Positions 25,753 to 33,445 of a stretch of 44,693 nucleotides of DNA are shown here, in pieces; the stretch's first letter is position 1, and every line of letters begins with the position of its first letter. Position numbers and translations under genes: made by a program. The notes beneath the pieces are model-generated. The model had not been told where the DNA came from and searched no databases. It was given only the letters and a program-made list of their open reading frames with translations. The DNA lies in the NCBI GenBank assembly GCA_045613125.1, contig JAZLAM010000015.1:1-44693 (forward strand). Reading direction: 5' to 3'. This DNA is from JAFTYO01 sp045613125. Lineage in GTDB: Bacteria > Pseudomonadota > Alphaproteobacteria > RF32 > CAG-239.

Positions 25753-26504
25753 TATAACCATGTTTCAGAATTTTCAGCCTTTTTAACTATCTCAACCCAT
25801 GTATCAACAATATTACCATTTTTATCATACAATACTACCGTATATTTAATAGCGGGAACCGTCTTACTCATTGTATCAAACCAATCAACAGACGTTTCCA
25901 AATAATAGTCATTATTGTTTTCATCATCTGTTATAGCATATGTAAAAGATGTCAAAAGTTTACTTTTAAATGAATTAACACCTTCTACAACCCCGTCAGG
26001 TAAATCAGCACTTTTAACCTCTGCCGATTTTATATATAGCAAAACATTAGGCTTAGCGCTATACACAGTAACAGTATCTTTTATAAAGCGATTAAAAATT
26101 CTGGAAGCTGCTAATGTATAAGCCTCAGGCATCGGAGGAATAACTTCTTTTACCTCATTTTTAACTTTACTACTTTGAAGCTCAACCTGACAATCACCAC
26201 AACCGCAATTGATAACTTGTCTATCTGCCGGACAATTTCTGCGAGGCTTTTCTTGAACTATCACTTTGATACGAGGACGTAACACTTCACGCAAAGGCGA
26301 AGTATTTATGCATTTACATGGATCAACCTCTACATCATCTTCAAAACGTGCTACATTTTGCTCATTTTCAAATACACAATTGCTAACATATTCTAAATCA
26401 TTATAATAAAATGTCTGTTCTTCACAAGGACATGTATCGTCATACACATTTGCAGAGCACGCCGTCAACAAAACACAAAATCCGGATAAAAGTATCTTTT
26501 TCAA
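25752..26504 (-). CDS. Cysteine-rich outer-membrane-type lipoprotein
   Basis: A 250-residue lipoprotein with TTG start; AGGAGA lies 7 bases before it. The lipobox is LTAC, so Cys16 is lipidated. The first 120 residues hold about a dozen cysteines in pairs (CPCEE, PCKC, NCPADR, NCGCGDC). The C-terminal 120 residues form a conserved-looking soluble domain (ILYIK-type and DYYLETSVDWF stretches). A lead-in similar to the 749-residue protein is visible: a Val/Ile-rich strand, then EK, then a cluster of cysteines. It is translationally coupled to the next gene, suggesting that the pair works together in the envelope. Confidence 0.7.
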   Translation of the reverse strand: MKKILLSGFCVLLTACSANVYDDTCPCEEQTFYYNDLEYVSNCVFENEQNVARFEDDVEVDPCKCINTSPLREVLRPRIKVIVQEKPRRNCPADRQVINCGCGDCQVELQSSKVKNEVKEVIPPMPEAYTLAASRIFNRFIKDTVTVYSAKPNVLLYIKSAEVKSADLPDGVVEGVNSFKSKLLTSFTYAITDDENNNDYYLETSVDWFDTMSKTVPAIKYTVVLYDKNGNIVDTWVEIVKKAENSETWL

Positions 26505-26599
26505 TATTATTCTCCTAATATTATTATATCAATAATGGTTGATAATAAACAAATTTATTATAAATTGCAATTTATTTATACCATTTCTTGCAATATATA

Positions 26600-26617
26600 T
26601 TTGCTTTTTAAAGCAAA
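26600..26617. repeat. Palindrome upstream of the DUF1294 gene
   Basis: TTTGCTTT and AAAGCAAA, separated by TT, form an 8-bp inverted repeat about 40 bp before the ATG at 26659. It could be an operator or chance in AT-rich DNA. Confidence 0.3.
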
Positions 26618-26658
26618 ATATTATAGCCTTGGCTAAAATTAACAGGAACTAGTAATAA

Positions 26659-27099
26659 ATGATCATAACTTTTACAGCAATTTTAGCTATTTTATTGGCT
26701 GTAATCAAGCCACTACAAAAAAATTCGTTTTTTATATTGCATTTTGTATTTATAATCGGATCTGCATGGTACACGGAAAACAATCTGTTTAGGGCACCTC
26801 CTTTTGTATACAAAACATTTTTACTGTTTATTGTTTATCACTTAGTTTCCATAAATTTAGTCACCATTATTGCATATGGAACAGATAAAAGAGCCGCCAA
26901 AAAGGGAAAATGGAGAATTTCCGAAGCTCAGTTACACACTCTTGAACTTCTAGGCGGTTGGCTTGGCGCTTTTATTGCACAAAAAGTATTCAGACATAAA
27001 AATAAAAAGAAAAGTTATCAAACTATGTTTTGGCTTATGCTTGTTTTTCAAATTTCTATCGTCTATTATATCTTAACTTTTTTAAAAATTATCAAATAA
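26659..27099 (+). CDS. DUF1294 family membrane protein
   Basis: A 146-residue protein with about four membrane segments. The C-terminal half carries the DUF1294 signature: AYGTDKRAAKKGKWRISEAQLH followed by LLGGWLGAFIAQ and FRHKNKKKSYQ. The function of the family is not known. The gene is 9 bp upstream of the ABC exporter gene and likely shares its transcript. Confidence 0.88.
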   Translation: MIITFTAILAILLAVIKPLQKNSFFILHFVFIIGSAWYTENNLFRAPPFVYKTFLLFIVYHLVSINLVTIIAYGTDKRAAKKGKWRISEAQLHTLELLGGWLGAFIAQKVFRHKNKKKSYQTMFWLMLVFQISIVYYILTFLKIIK

Positions 27100-27108
27100 G
27101 GTCTAACA

Positions 27109-28875
27109 ATGTCTAAACATCAACCAATAGAATTAAAAATGAGTTTTCAAGAACACTACAAAATTATGTGGCCATTTGTAAAGCCATATACTTTTAGAGC
27201 TTTACTGGCAGTTTTAATCAGCATTCCTATAGGTGCCTTAGATTCTGTTGTAGCTCTTTCTTTGAAACCTTATATGGATATAGTTTTAGTTGATAAATCG
27301 GCTCAATCTCCAACGTATATTCCTTTTTTAATCATTGCGTTTACCACCCTGCAAGGTGCACTTAATTATGCGGCCACGTATATGAATACATGGGTTGGTA
27401 CAAAAATAAATCACGATTTAAAAAGACACTTATTTAAGAAATTACTCAGTTTTGAAACTTCATTTTTCGACAAACACGATTCAGGTATGATATTACAACG
27501 TTTTGATACTGACTGTAATACAGCATGTAGCGGTCTTTTAGATAATTTAAAAACCTTCATATCCCGTTTCTTCTCATCATTATCTCTAATTTGTGTTCTA
27601 TTCTATAACTCGTGGCAATTAGCCATTATTGCAGTTATCGTTTTGCTGTGTGCTCTCATGCCATTATCATCAGTTAAACGTCGCATAAAAAAATCCATTA
27701 CTCAAAATGTTACAGAAACAACTAAAATTTATACAAATTATAATGAAACACATAATGGTAACAAAACCATCGCCTCATATAATATGCAAAAATTTATTTA
27801 TGAAAAATTTAACAGTGCTCTGGTTAAAGTATTTAAGCTTACCATGAAAGTTGTACAAAAAACCGGGTGGATGACTCCTCTAATGCATGTAATTGTTTCT
27901 GCCGGTATCGGAGGTGTGATATGGTATGGTAGCACACTTATTGTAGAAGGTACTATTTCTGCAGGCAATTTTGTATCTTTCATTACAGCCCTTATATTAC
28001 TTTATACCCCTATTAAAAGTATTGGTAAAAGCTTTAACAATGTTCAAATTTCATTTTTAGCAATTGAACGTATTGTGGAACTTTTAAATATTATCCCCAC
28101 AATTAAAGATTGTGAAAATCCGAAAATATTGAAAAAAATTAAAAAAGAAATTGAATTTAAAAATGTATCGTTTGAATATGTAAAAGGTTGCCCCATATTA
28201 AAAAATCTCAATCTAAAAGTTAAAGCGGGAAGCAATATTGCCATTGTAGGAAATTCCGGTGGAGGTAAAACAACAATGGTAAATTTATTACCTCGTTTTT
28301 ATGAAGCAACTGACGGTCAAATCTTAATTGATGGTCTCAATATAAAGAAATATTCATTAGAATCACTCAGAAATAATATTGCTGTTGTTTTTCAAGATAA
28401 TTTCTTATTTTCCGGTACCATAAGAGATAATATTTTATATGGCAAACCTAATGCCAGTGAAAAAGAAATAGATAAAGTATTAAAAATGGTTTATTTGGAT
28501 GAATTTGTAAAAGGCTTAGAAAATGGTTTAGATACCGAAATCGGCGAAAGAGGAACCCTCCTATCAGGCGGCCAAAAACAACGCCTTGCCATAGCCAGAG
28601 CTTTGATAAAAGATGCCCCGGTTGTTATTTTAGATGAAGCAACATCAGCTCTTGATAACAAGTCAGAAGCAGTTGTTCAAAAGGCAATTGAAAACTTAAT
28701 GAAAAATCGAACAGTGTTTGTTATCGCACACCGTTTATCAACAATTAAAAATGCTGAACAGATTATTGTTATGAATGATGGCGAGATTGTTGAACAAGGT
28801 ACACATGATGAATTACTTACGATTTCATCAGGTGCATATACAACGCTATATAATGCACAATTTAAGAAAAAATAG
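27109..28875 (+). CDS. msbA: MsbA-like lipid A / multidrug ABC exporter
   Basis: A half-size ABC exporter: an N-terminal six-helix membrane domain (about 25-320) and a C-terminal ATPase. Walker A is GNSGGGKT (381-388), the Q loop VFQDNFLFSGTIRDNI, signature LSGGQKQR (485-492), Walker B VVILDEATSALD (505-516) and switch His in FVIAHRLST. The 588 residues match MsbA, which flips lipid A-core across the inner membrane; the close multidrug family cannot be excluded. The operon is DUF1294, this gene, then the prephenate-dehydratase-like gene, which begins immediately after the TAG. Confidence 0.85.
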   Translation: MSKHQPIELKMSFQEHYKIMWPFVKPYTFRALLAVLISIPIGALDSVVALSLKPYMDIVLVDKSAQSPTYIPFLIIAFTTLQGALNYAATYMNTWVGTKINHDLKRHLFKKLLSFETSFFDKHDSGMILQRFDTDCNTACSGLLDNLKTFISRFFSSLSLICVLFYNSWQLAIIAVIVLLCALMPLSSVKRRIKKSITQNVTETTKIYTNYNETHNGNKTIASYNMQKFIYEKFNSALVKVFKLTMKVVQKTGWMTPLMHVIVSAGIGGVIWYGSTLIVEGTISAGNFVSFITALILLYTPIKSIGKSFNNVQISFLAIERIVELLNIIPTIKDCENPKILKKIKKEIEFKNVSFEYVKGCPILKNLNLKVKAGSNIAIVGNSGGGKTTMVNLLPRFYEATDGQILIDGLNIKKYSLESLRNNIAVVFQDNFLFSGTIRDNILYGKPNASEKEIDKVLKMVYLDEFVKGLENGLDTEIGERGTLLSGGQKQRLAIARALIKDAPVVILDEATSALDNKSEAVVQKAIENLMKNRTVFVIAHRLSTIKNAEQIIVMNDGEIVEQGTHDELLTISSGAYTTLYNAQFKKK

Positions 28876-29433
28876 ATGTTCATGAAAATAGGTTTTCAAG
28901 GCGATATATTCAGTAACGCTGAAGAGGCTACCGATAGTTTTATTAGAAAACTAAACATTGAAAATGTAACTCCGGTTGCTTTAATCACTTCAAAAAATGT
29001 TGTTACATCATTAATCAATAAAGAAATCGATTATGGTGTTATGGCAATCAAAAATTCCATCGCCGGAAATGTAGCAGAAACAAAAGAAGCCTTAACAGAA
29101 CAGATTGAATTGGTTGATACTTTAGAAATTAATATACATCACTGCTTATTTGTAAAAAACAATCAGGCAAAAATACGTTATGTAGCCTCTCATATTCAAG
29201 CATTAATGCAAACGGTAAATAACAGGAAAAAAATATTAAATAATGTAACTGAAGTTGAATGTAACGACACAGCCATTTCCGCCAAAATGCTATTTAATGG
29301 TAAATACCCCGAAGATTACGCCGTAATTTGCCGAAAAAATGCCGGCAAATTTTATGGTCTCCATCTATTAGCCGAAAACATTGAAGACGATAAATCTAAC
29401 AAAACATTGTTCGGATTATACAAACTGAAATAA
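28876..29433 (+). CDS. Stand-alone prephenate-dehydratase-like domain protein
   Basis: A 185-residue protein matching the whole prephenate dehydratase domain without the regulatory ACT domain. Aligned blocks include KIGFQGDIFSNAEEA at the start, DYGVMAIKNSIAGNVAET (52-69), HHCLFV (88-93), SHIQAL (105-110), CNDTAISAKML (129-139) and NKTLFGLY (175-182). Two conserved motifs are changed: the family ENSxxG reads KNSIAG, and the substrate-binding TRF reads TLF (177-179). It may therefore not make phenylpyruvate. No other aromatic pathway gene is near. It starts right after the msbA stop; a second ATG two codons in (28882) is also possible. Confidence 0.75.
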   Translation: MFMKIGFQGDIFSNAEEATDSFIRKLNIENVTPVALITSKNVVTSLINKEIDYGVMAIKNSIAGNVAETKEALTEQIELVDTLEINIHHCLFVKNNQAKIRYVASHIQALMQTVNNRKKILNNVTEVECNDTAISAKMLFNGKYPEDYAVICRKNAGKFYGLHLLAENIEDDKSNKTLFGLYKLK

Positions 29434-29475
29434 TTTTTATTTCAAGATAGACATAACAAATACAATCAAGACAGC

Positions 29476-29577
29476 TTAATTTTTGGTGTCTTTTTCATAA
29501 CGCTTCTGTATAAATTTGCCAATATTTGCTTCACTCAATCGGTGGTGTGACTTTGTTGTATTAAACCATAATCGTTA
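29476..29577 (-). pseudogene. Decayed coding fragment
   Basis: On the minus strand an open run of 32 codons ends at the TAA 29478-29476 and reads protein-like: RLWFNTTKSHHRLSEA, then NIGKFIQKRYEKD. It is preceded by an in-frame TAA (29577-29575). Before that the same frame reads VTIYGCHIAHKVG, so the piece looks like the end of a longer gene interrupted by a stop. No start codon or ribosome site is visible and no family is recognised. Confidence 0.4.
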
Positions 29578-29610
29578 CCCTACTTTATGAGCAATATGAC
29601 AACCATATAT

Positions 29611-29687
29611 TGTCACCGCTCCGAGCAAAAAAATAATACTGTCACCGCTCCGAGCAGAAAAATAATACTGTCACCGCTCCGAGCAAA
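29611..29687. repeat. Tandem 29-bp repeat, 2.7 copies
   Basis: The unit begins TGTCACCGCTCCGAGCA and ends with an AT-rich AAAAATAATAC stretch. Copies start at 29611, 29640 and 29669, exactly 29 bp apart; the second differs from the first at one base and the third keeps 19 bp. The GC-rich core stands out from the AT-rich surroundings. There are no spacers, so it is not a CRISPR array. Confidence 0.9.
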
Positions 29688-29692
29688 GCGAG

Positions 29693-29734
29693 GTCAAGCG
29701 GTCTTCAAATTAGTTAATCGGAAGATCGCTTGAC
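29693..29734. repeat. 14-bp inverted repeat (strong hairpin)
   Basis: The arms GTCAAGCGGTCTTC (29693-29706) and GAAGATCGCTTGAC (29721-29734) pair along 14 bp with one G-U, around a 14-nt AT-rich loop. It begins 6 bp after the last 29-bp repeat. No T run follows, so it is not a typical terminator. It could be the end of a small mobile element, a protein-binding site or an RNA structure. Confidence 0.8.
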
Positions 29735-29838
29735 GTTTTCTTTCAAAAACGCGCGATGACTTTATTATATTTTTTAATAAACAAGAATCGCTACAATCTC
29801 TTTATTTACAACGCTTTCAGCGATTTTAAACTGCTCGT

Positions 29839-29856
29839 TTTAAACGTACGTTTAAA
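29839..29856. promoter_or_regulatory. 18-bp perfect palindrome
   Basis: TTTAAACGTACGTTTAAA is a perfect dyad about 107 bp upstream of the secreted-protein gene at 29963. Its length and symmetry suit a dimeric regulator, but no such protein is identified. Confidence 0.5.
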
Positions 29857-29867
29857 TTACACTACTA

Positions 29868-29946
29868 ATGTGCTTTAAAAAGCTTGAAACTCAAGCCAAA
29901 GCGTTTGGTGAAAAAGCTCACTTTTTTAGCACATGTAACGTTACAT
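29868..29946 (+). promoter_or_regulatory. Structured leader before the DUF4402-like gene
   Basis: Nested inverted repeats fill this stretch. ATGTGCT plus AAAAAG (29868-29882) can pair with CTTTTTT plus AGCACAT (29921-29934). Inside is GCTTGA / TCAAGC (29882-29896, 3-nt loop). A perfect 14-bp palindrome ATGTAACGTTACAT (29933-29946) overlaps the outer arm. The AGGAGA ribosome site follows at once (29949-29954). The overlap means the outer hairpin and the palindrome exclude each other, as in a switching leader; that is inference. Confidence 0.5.
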
Positions 29947-29962
29947 ATTAGGAGACTAAATT

Positions 29963-30571
29963 ATGAAAAAACATATTTTATTAACTACAACGGCAATGCT
30001 TTTATCTGCAATAACTCTAAACGCAAATGCTGAACCATCAAACACTGCTACCCTTGATATATACACTATGTTTGTAAAACCTATGGAACTAATCCAAGAT
30101 CAATATCTCGGTTTTGGTATTATTTTAGCTGACGAAGGTGGTAAAAAAGTGGTGGTAGAACCTGATGGAAGTTTAGGTGAAGAAACTGATGCTACTATGA
30201 TGTATACCAAGAAGCATACAAACTTCATTGATGCTAACCTCACCCAAATGAATTCCCTTAATGAAGGTATAATTAGAGCTAAAGGTTTCTTAAATGATAT
30301 ATGGGGTAATTTTGGAATAACTGATTTTAATAATTTCTTATCCATAAATTTAGATCAAACTGTTATTTTACGTGATATTGGTGACGAACCCTGTGGCACA
30401 GTAACAGCCCTTACACCGAATATTACTGCAGATGAAGAAAACGGAGATCTTCTAATTCATATTGGTGGAACTTTGACTACAGAAAAATTAAGTGGAATTG
30501 CTCGCTCATATTTATGCGGCGGTTCAACAACCGTGACTGTTGTTATAAATGATAAATTTGCTGAAAATTAG
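29963..30571 (+). CDS. Secreted DUF4402-like protein
   Basis: A 202-residue exported protein. The signal peptide is residues 1-23 (cut at ANA-E). The mature part resembles the DUF4402 pattern of small beta-sandwich surface proteins: VKPMELIQDQYLGFG, then KKVVVEPDGSL early on, and LLIHIGGTLTTEKLSG followed by TTVTVVIN at the end. Two cysteines (GDEPCG and SYLCGG) could form one disulfide. DUF4402 proteins are often pilin- or adhesin-like, but no chaperone or usher gene is nearby. It stands alone after a repeat-rich region and ends at its own terminator. The family call is tentative. Confidence 0.65.
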   Translation: MKKHILLTTTAMLLSAITLNANAEPSNTATLDIYTMFVKPMELIQDQYLGFGIILADEGGKKVVVEPDGSLGEETDATMMYTKKHTNFIDANLTQMNSLNEGIIRAKGFLNDIWGNFGITDFNNFLSINLDQTVILRDIGDEPCGTVTALTPNITADEENGDLLIHIGGTLTTEKLSGIARSYLCGGSTTVTVVINDKFAEN

Positions 30572-30593
30572 TTATAACTTTTTAATAACCTCT

Positions 30594-30628
30594 CCCCTTT
30601 GAAAGTTTTCTTCCAAAGGGGATTTTTT
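30594..30628 (+). terminator. Intrinsic terminator of the DUF4402-like gene
   Basis: CCCCTTTG (30594-30601) pairs with CAAAGGGG (30614-30621), followed by ATTTTTT. It lies 22 bp after the stop codon. Confidence 0.85.
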
Positions 30629-30636
30629 GCATCTAG

Positions 30637-30659
30637 AAAAACCCCGGCTAGGCCGGGGG
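30637..30659 (-). terminator. GC-rich terminator of the YbjN-like gene
   Basis: Read on the minus strand, CCCCGGC-CTA-GCCGGGG (a 7-bp stem; + strand 30642-30658) is followed by TTTTT. It sits about 43 bp after the stop of the converging gene, back to back with the plus-strand terminator. Confidence 0.8.
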
Positions 30660-30701
30660 TATCTTTTATTTAATGTAATACCAAATTCGGCTATAAGAAT
30701 T

Positions 30702-31190
30702 TTATTGCAATGCACCACTTAACGGAAATAAAGCTTGTTGAGGAGAAACATGTTGTGTCATAACGGCATTAAACACCGGATACATATGTTCACATTCGTT
30801 TACGGCAATTTGAATCATCTGATTAATTTTATCTTCAAAGTTATCTTCATATGCCGGCAAAATTACCGAATGTTTGAAAATAGGCATTTTATGCTCACGC
30901 CAATAAGAAAAATGTCCAAGCCACATATTTTCATTTACCATAGCCAAAAGCTCAAACACCTTACTTAAATCACAAATATCGATATTTATGTTCATTAAAC
31001 ATGAAAAATGTAAACATCTTAAATGTTCTTCCCATGCAAAAAACAATAGCATATTATTCCACTTACCTTCAATTTCGACAACAACTTCATTACTTCCGCG
31101 ACGTTCAAACTCAACTGATTTATTGCTAAAAATCAGCTCTATTGTATCCATAGGATTGTAAAACTTGTCAAATTTTGAAGCAGTCAGCAT
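30702..31190 (-). CDS. YbjN domain-containing protein
   Basis: A 162-residue cytoplasmic protein of the YbjN family, whose fold resembles type III secretion chaperones. The alphaproteobacterial pattern is clear: NPMDTIELIFSNKSVEFERRG, VVVEIEGKWNNMLLFFAWEE, LLAMVNENMWLGHFSYW, and ECEHMYPVFNAVM near the end. The role is not firmly known. The ATG at 31190 was chosen because AAGGTG lies about 7 bases before it; a GTG three codons upstream is possible. It is monocistronic, with a GC-rich terminator behind it. Confidence 0.88.
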   Translation of the reverse strand: MLTASKFDKFYNPMDTIELIFSNKSVEFERRGSNEVVVEIEGKWNNMLLFFAWEEHLRCLHFSCLMNINIDICDLSKVFELLAMVNENMWLGHFSYWREHKMPIFKHSVILPAYEDNFEDKINQMIQIAVNECEHMYPVFNAVMTQHVSPQQALFPLSGALQ

Positions 31191-31438
31191 CAAACACACC
31201 TTACATTGAAAAATACACTGTTTTTACATTAGACCTGTCGAGTCGTTTTTAACAATAAAGTTTAAGAAGTTTTCCACCAATTATATTTTTTTTAAAAATA
31301 AACATTTTTTAAAAACGTAAAAACAACAAGTTAACTTTAAAAATAAAAAAAAATTATTTTATATGTGGATTATATTATTTTTTTTAATATAGTGTTAAGC
31401 AATTGTTCTAAACAACACGCAAAAGGTATTATAAAATC

Positions 31439-32248
31439 ATGACAGGAATTGCTTATCCAGACATTTCGCCCATTATTTTTTCCATCGGTCCTCTTGCCAT
31501 AAGATGGTATTCTTTGGCATACTTAATCGGTATTGTGTCTGCATGGCTCTTAATATCAAAAAATATAAAAAAATACAAATTACCCATCACTAAAGCTAAT
31601 TTAGAAGATTTAGTTTTTTATGTTACACTGGGAATTATACTTGGAGGACGTATAGGCTATGTTTTGTTCTACGGAACCGATACTTTTTTGAAAAACCCGT
31701 TGGAAATTTTTGCAATTTGGCATGGAGGTATGTCTTTTCACGGTGGTATAATAGGTGTAATCATCGCAATTTTTTTTGTTGCAAACAAAATCAAATATCC
31801 GTTCTTAAGTCTTACCGATTTATCTGCTCTATACACTCCAATCGGTATTTTTTGCGGTAGGTTAGCAAATTTTATCAATGACGAACTTTGGGGACGAGCT
31901 ACAAATGTACCTTGGGCTGTAAGATTTCCAAATGGTGGTTATGTACCGAGGCACCCATCACAATTATATGAAGCTTTTTTTGAAGGTATATTACTTTTTA
32001 TCATTTTAAATATATTATGGAAAATACAATGGGTACGCAAACACACCGGTTTTATATCCGGAACATTCTTATTATCATATGGTATATTTAGAGCTTTTAT
32101 AGAACTTTTCCGACAACCTGATGCTCAATTAGGATTTATTTTTATGCATATTACCATGGGGCAACTTTTATGTGTTCCGTTCATAGTATTGGGCTCTTGG
32201 ATAATATATAAGGCCATCACCAACACAAAAACCGATAACAGTTTTTAA
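31439..32248 (+). CDS. lgt: Prolipoprotein diacylglyceryl transferase
   Basis: Attaches diacylglycerol to the lipobox cysteine of pre-lipoproteins, the first step of lipoprotein maturation. The 269 residues have about seven membrane segments and the family motifs: RWYSLAYLIG, the HGGMSFHGG loop (95-103), and the Lgt signature GRLANFINDELWGR (140-153). C-terminal PRHPSQLYEA is also conserved. Its TAA overlaps the TAA of the converging gene at TTAA (32245-32248), so the two mRNAs end in complementary sequence. It is the enzyme needed by the lipoproteins encoded elsewhere in the window. Confidence 0.96.
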   Translation: MTGIAYPDISPIIFSIGPLAIRWYSLAYLIGIVSAWLLISKNIKKYKLPITKANLEDLVFYVTLGIILGGRIGYVLFYGTDTFLKNPLEIFAIWHGGMSFHGGIIGVIIAIFFVANKIKYPFLSLTDLSALYTPIGIFCGRLANFINDELWGRATNVPWAVRFPNGGYVPRHPSQLYEAFFEGILLFIILNILWKIQWVRKHTGFISGTFLLSYGIFRAFIELFRQPDAQLGFIFMHITMGQLLCVPFIVLGSWIIYKAITNTKTDNSF

Positions 32249-33390
32249 GCTTTCGATGTCATATTTTGTGTAAACTTATAAGTTCTTTTAACAGCTTCTC
32301 GAGTACGCATTAAAACTGGCTCAACATCGGCATCACTGCGTTTTTTTTCAGAAACTCCGGCAGAGATAGTAAGCTTAACCACACGTTTTGCACTTAAAAC
32401 AAATTCCGAACCGGCAATATTACGGCGAATATTTTCTAAATATTCAAAACATTGTTTTTTATCTTCATTTTTAAAGATTAAAATAAATTCATCATCATTA
32501 TAGCGATATATATCAGCCCCCATTGATGCCTCTTTTATTTTTATCACCAGCATTTTTACAAGTAAATTAGTCTGGCGAGTTCCAAAAACTTTTAGTAATT
32601 TTACATAATCATCAATACAAATAACACCCAAACTATATTTTAACGGAAAATTTTTACTATGTCGTAAATAAGTATTAAGACTATATAATCCTGTAAGCGT
32701 ATCTCTGAAATAACCATAAATGTCAATATATATAACAGATACTAACAAAATTAGAACTGCCAACGAAAAATACAAACTGACCGCTAACGAAGATTCGCTA
32801 TAAAAGAAACCTAAAGATAAGCTTACAAAAGCAAAAAAAGTTCCATAAATTTTAACATTTAAAGAAGAACTGACATATATCATATATATCAACAAATATA
32901 CAATCCACCCCAATAAACCAATCAACTGCAAAAATAAAGTATGATTACTAACATTAAACGTGCTAAAATTTTCAACTGCATACCCTTCAATTAAAAGGAA
33001 ACACAATAAATAGAAATCAAATTTTGCATCAAATTTGCAAAAATCAAATACGCAATATAAAAACCAATTTAATAAAACAAGCAAACCCAATAGCTTGTAT
33101 ACATCTACCAAAAAAAACTCTGTTCCATATTGTCTTTTTAAGTTATTAATCATAATATAAAAAATTAATATTGTTAGAGCTAAAAAGATATCTTTCGTTG
33201 CTTTTCTTATAGATAAAAAAACAATCCATAAACTTAATAATACAAAAAAAGATAAATGAAAAAATTGTGATTCTGTAGTAAATGAGACAGCCTTATCACA
33301 GTAATAAAAAGCACCCACTGCAAACAATATGGCAGGCAAACAAACATCAAACATTGTTGAAAATATCTTTTTTACCCACCGAAAAACCAC
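32245..33390 (-). CDS. Membrane protein with degenerate GGDEF domain
   Basis: A 381-residue protein with about seven membrane segments in the first 225 residues, then a GGDEF-type domain (about 228-375). The entry motif DTLTGLYS (230-237) is kept, but the catalytic motif reads NDDEF (298-302) instead of GGDEF, which normally abolishes cyclic-di-GMP synthesis. It may still bind GTP or a regulatory ligand. The start is GTG at 33390, with AGGAG 8 bases before it. It converges on lgt with overlapping stop codons. No EAL or other cyclic-di-GMP gene is in the window. Confidence 0.8.
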   Translation of the reverse strand: MVFRWVKKIFSTMFDVCLPAILFAVGAFYYCDKAVSFTTESQFFHLSFFVLLSLWIVFLSIRKATKDIFLALTILIFYIMINNLKRQYGTEFFLVDVYKLLGLLVLLNWFLYCVFDFCKFDAKFDFYLLCFLLIEGYAVENFSTFNVSNHTLFLQLIGLLGWIVYLLIYMIYVSSSLNVKIYGTFFAFVSLSLGFFYSESSLAVSLYFSLAVLILLVSVIYIDIYGYFRDTLTGLYSLNTYLRHSKNFPLKYSLGVICIDDYVKLLKVFGTRQTNLLVKMLVIKIKEASMGADIYRYNDDEFILIFKNEDKKQCFEYLENIRRNIAGSEFVLSAKRVVKLTISAGVSEKKRSDADVEPVLMRTREAVKRTYKFTQNMTSKA

Positions 33391-33445
33391 TTTAATATCT
33401 CCTGATAAATCAAAACTACCAGATATTAGTATATAAAATGATAGT

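Noticed and set aside
29426..29444. Hairpin TGAAATAA/TTATTTCA as terminator after the prephenate-dehydratase-like gene
   Set aside because: Its left arm contains the stop codon, the stem is AT-only and no T run follows.
29611..29687. CRISPR-like 29-bp direct repeats
   Set aside because: The copies are directly adjacent with no spacers, only 2.7 units long, and no cas gene is present.
31403..31432. TTGTTC - TATTAT promoter before lgt
   Set aside because: The TATTAT lies between the AAAAGG ribosome site and the ATG, so transcription would start at or after the start codon.
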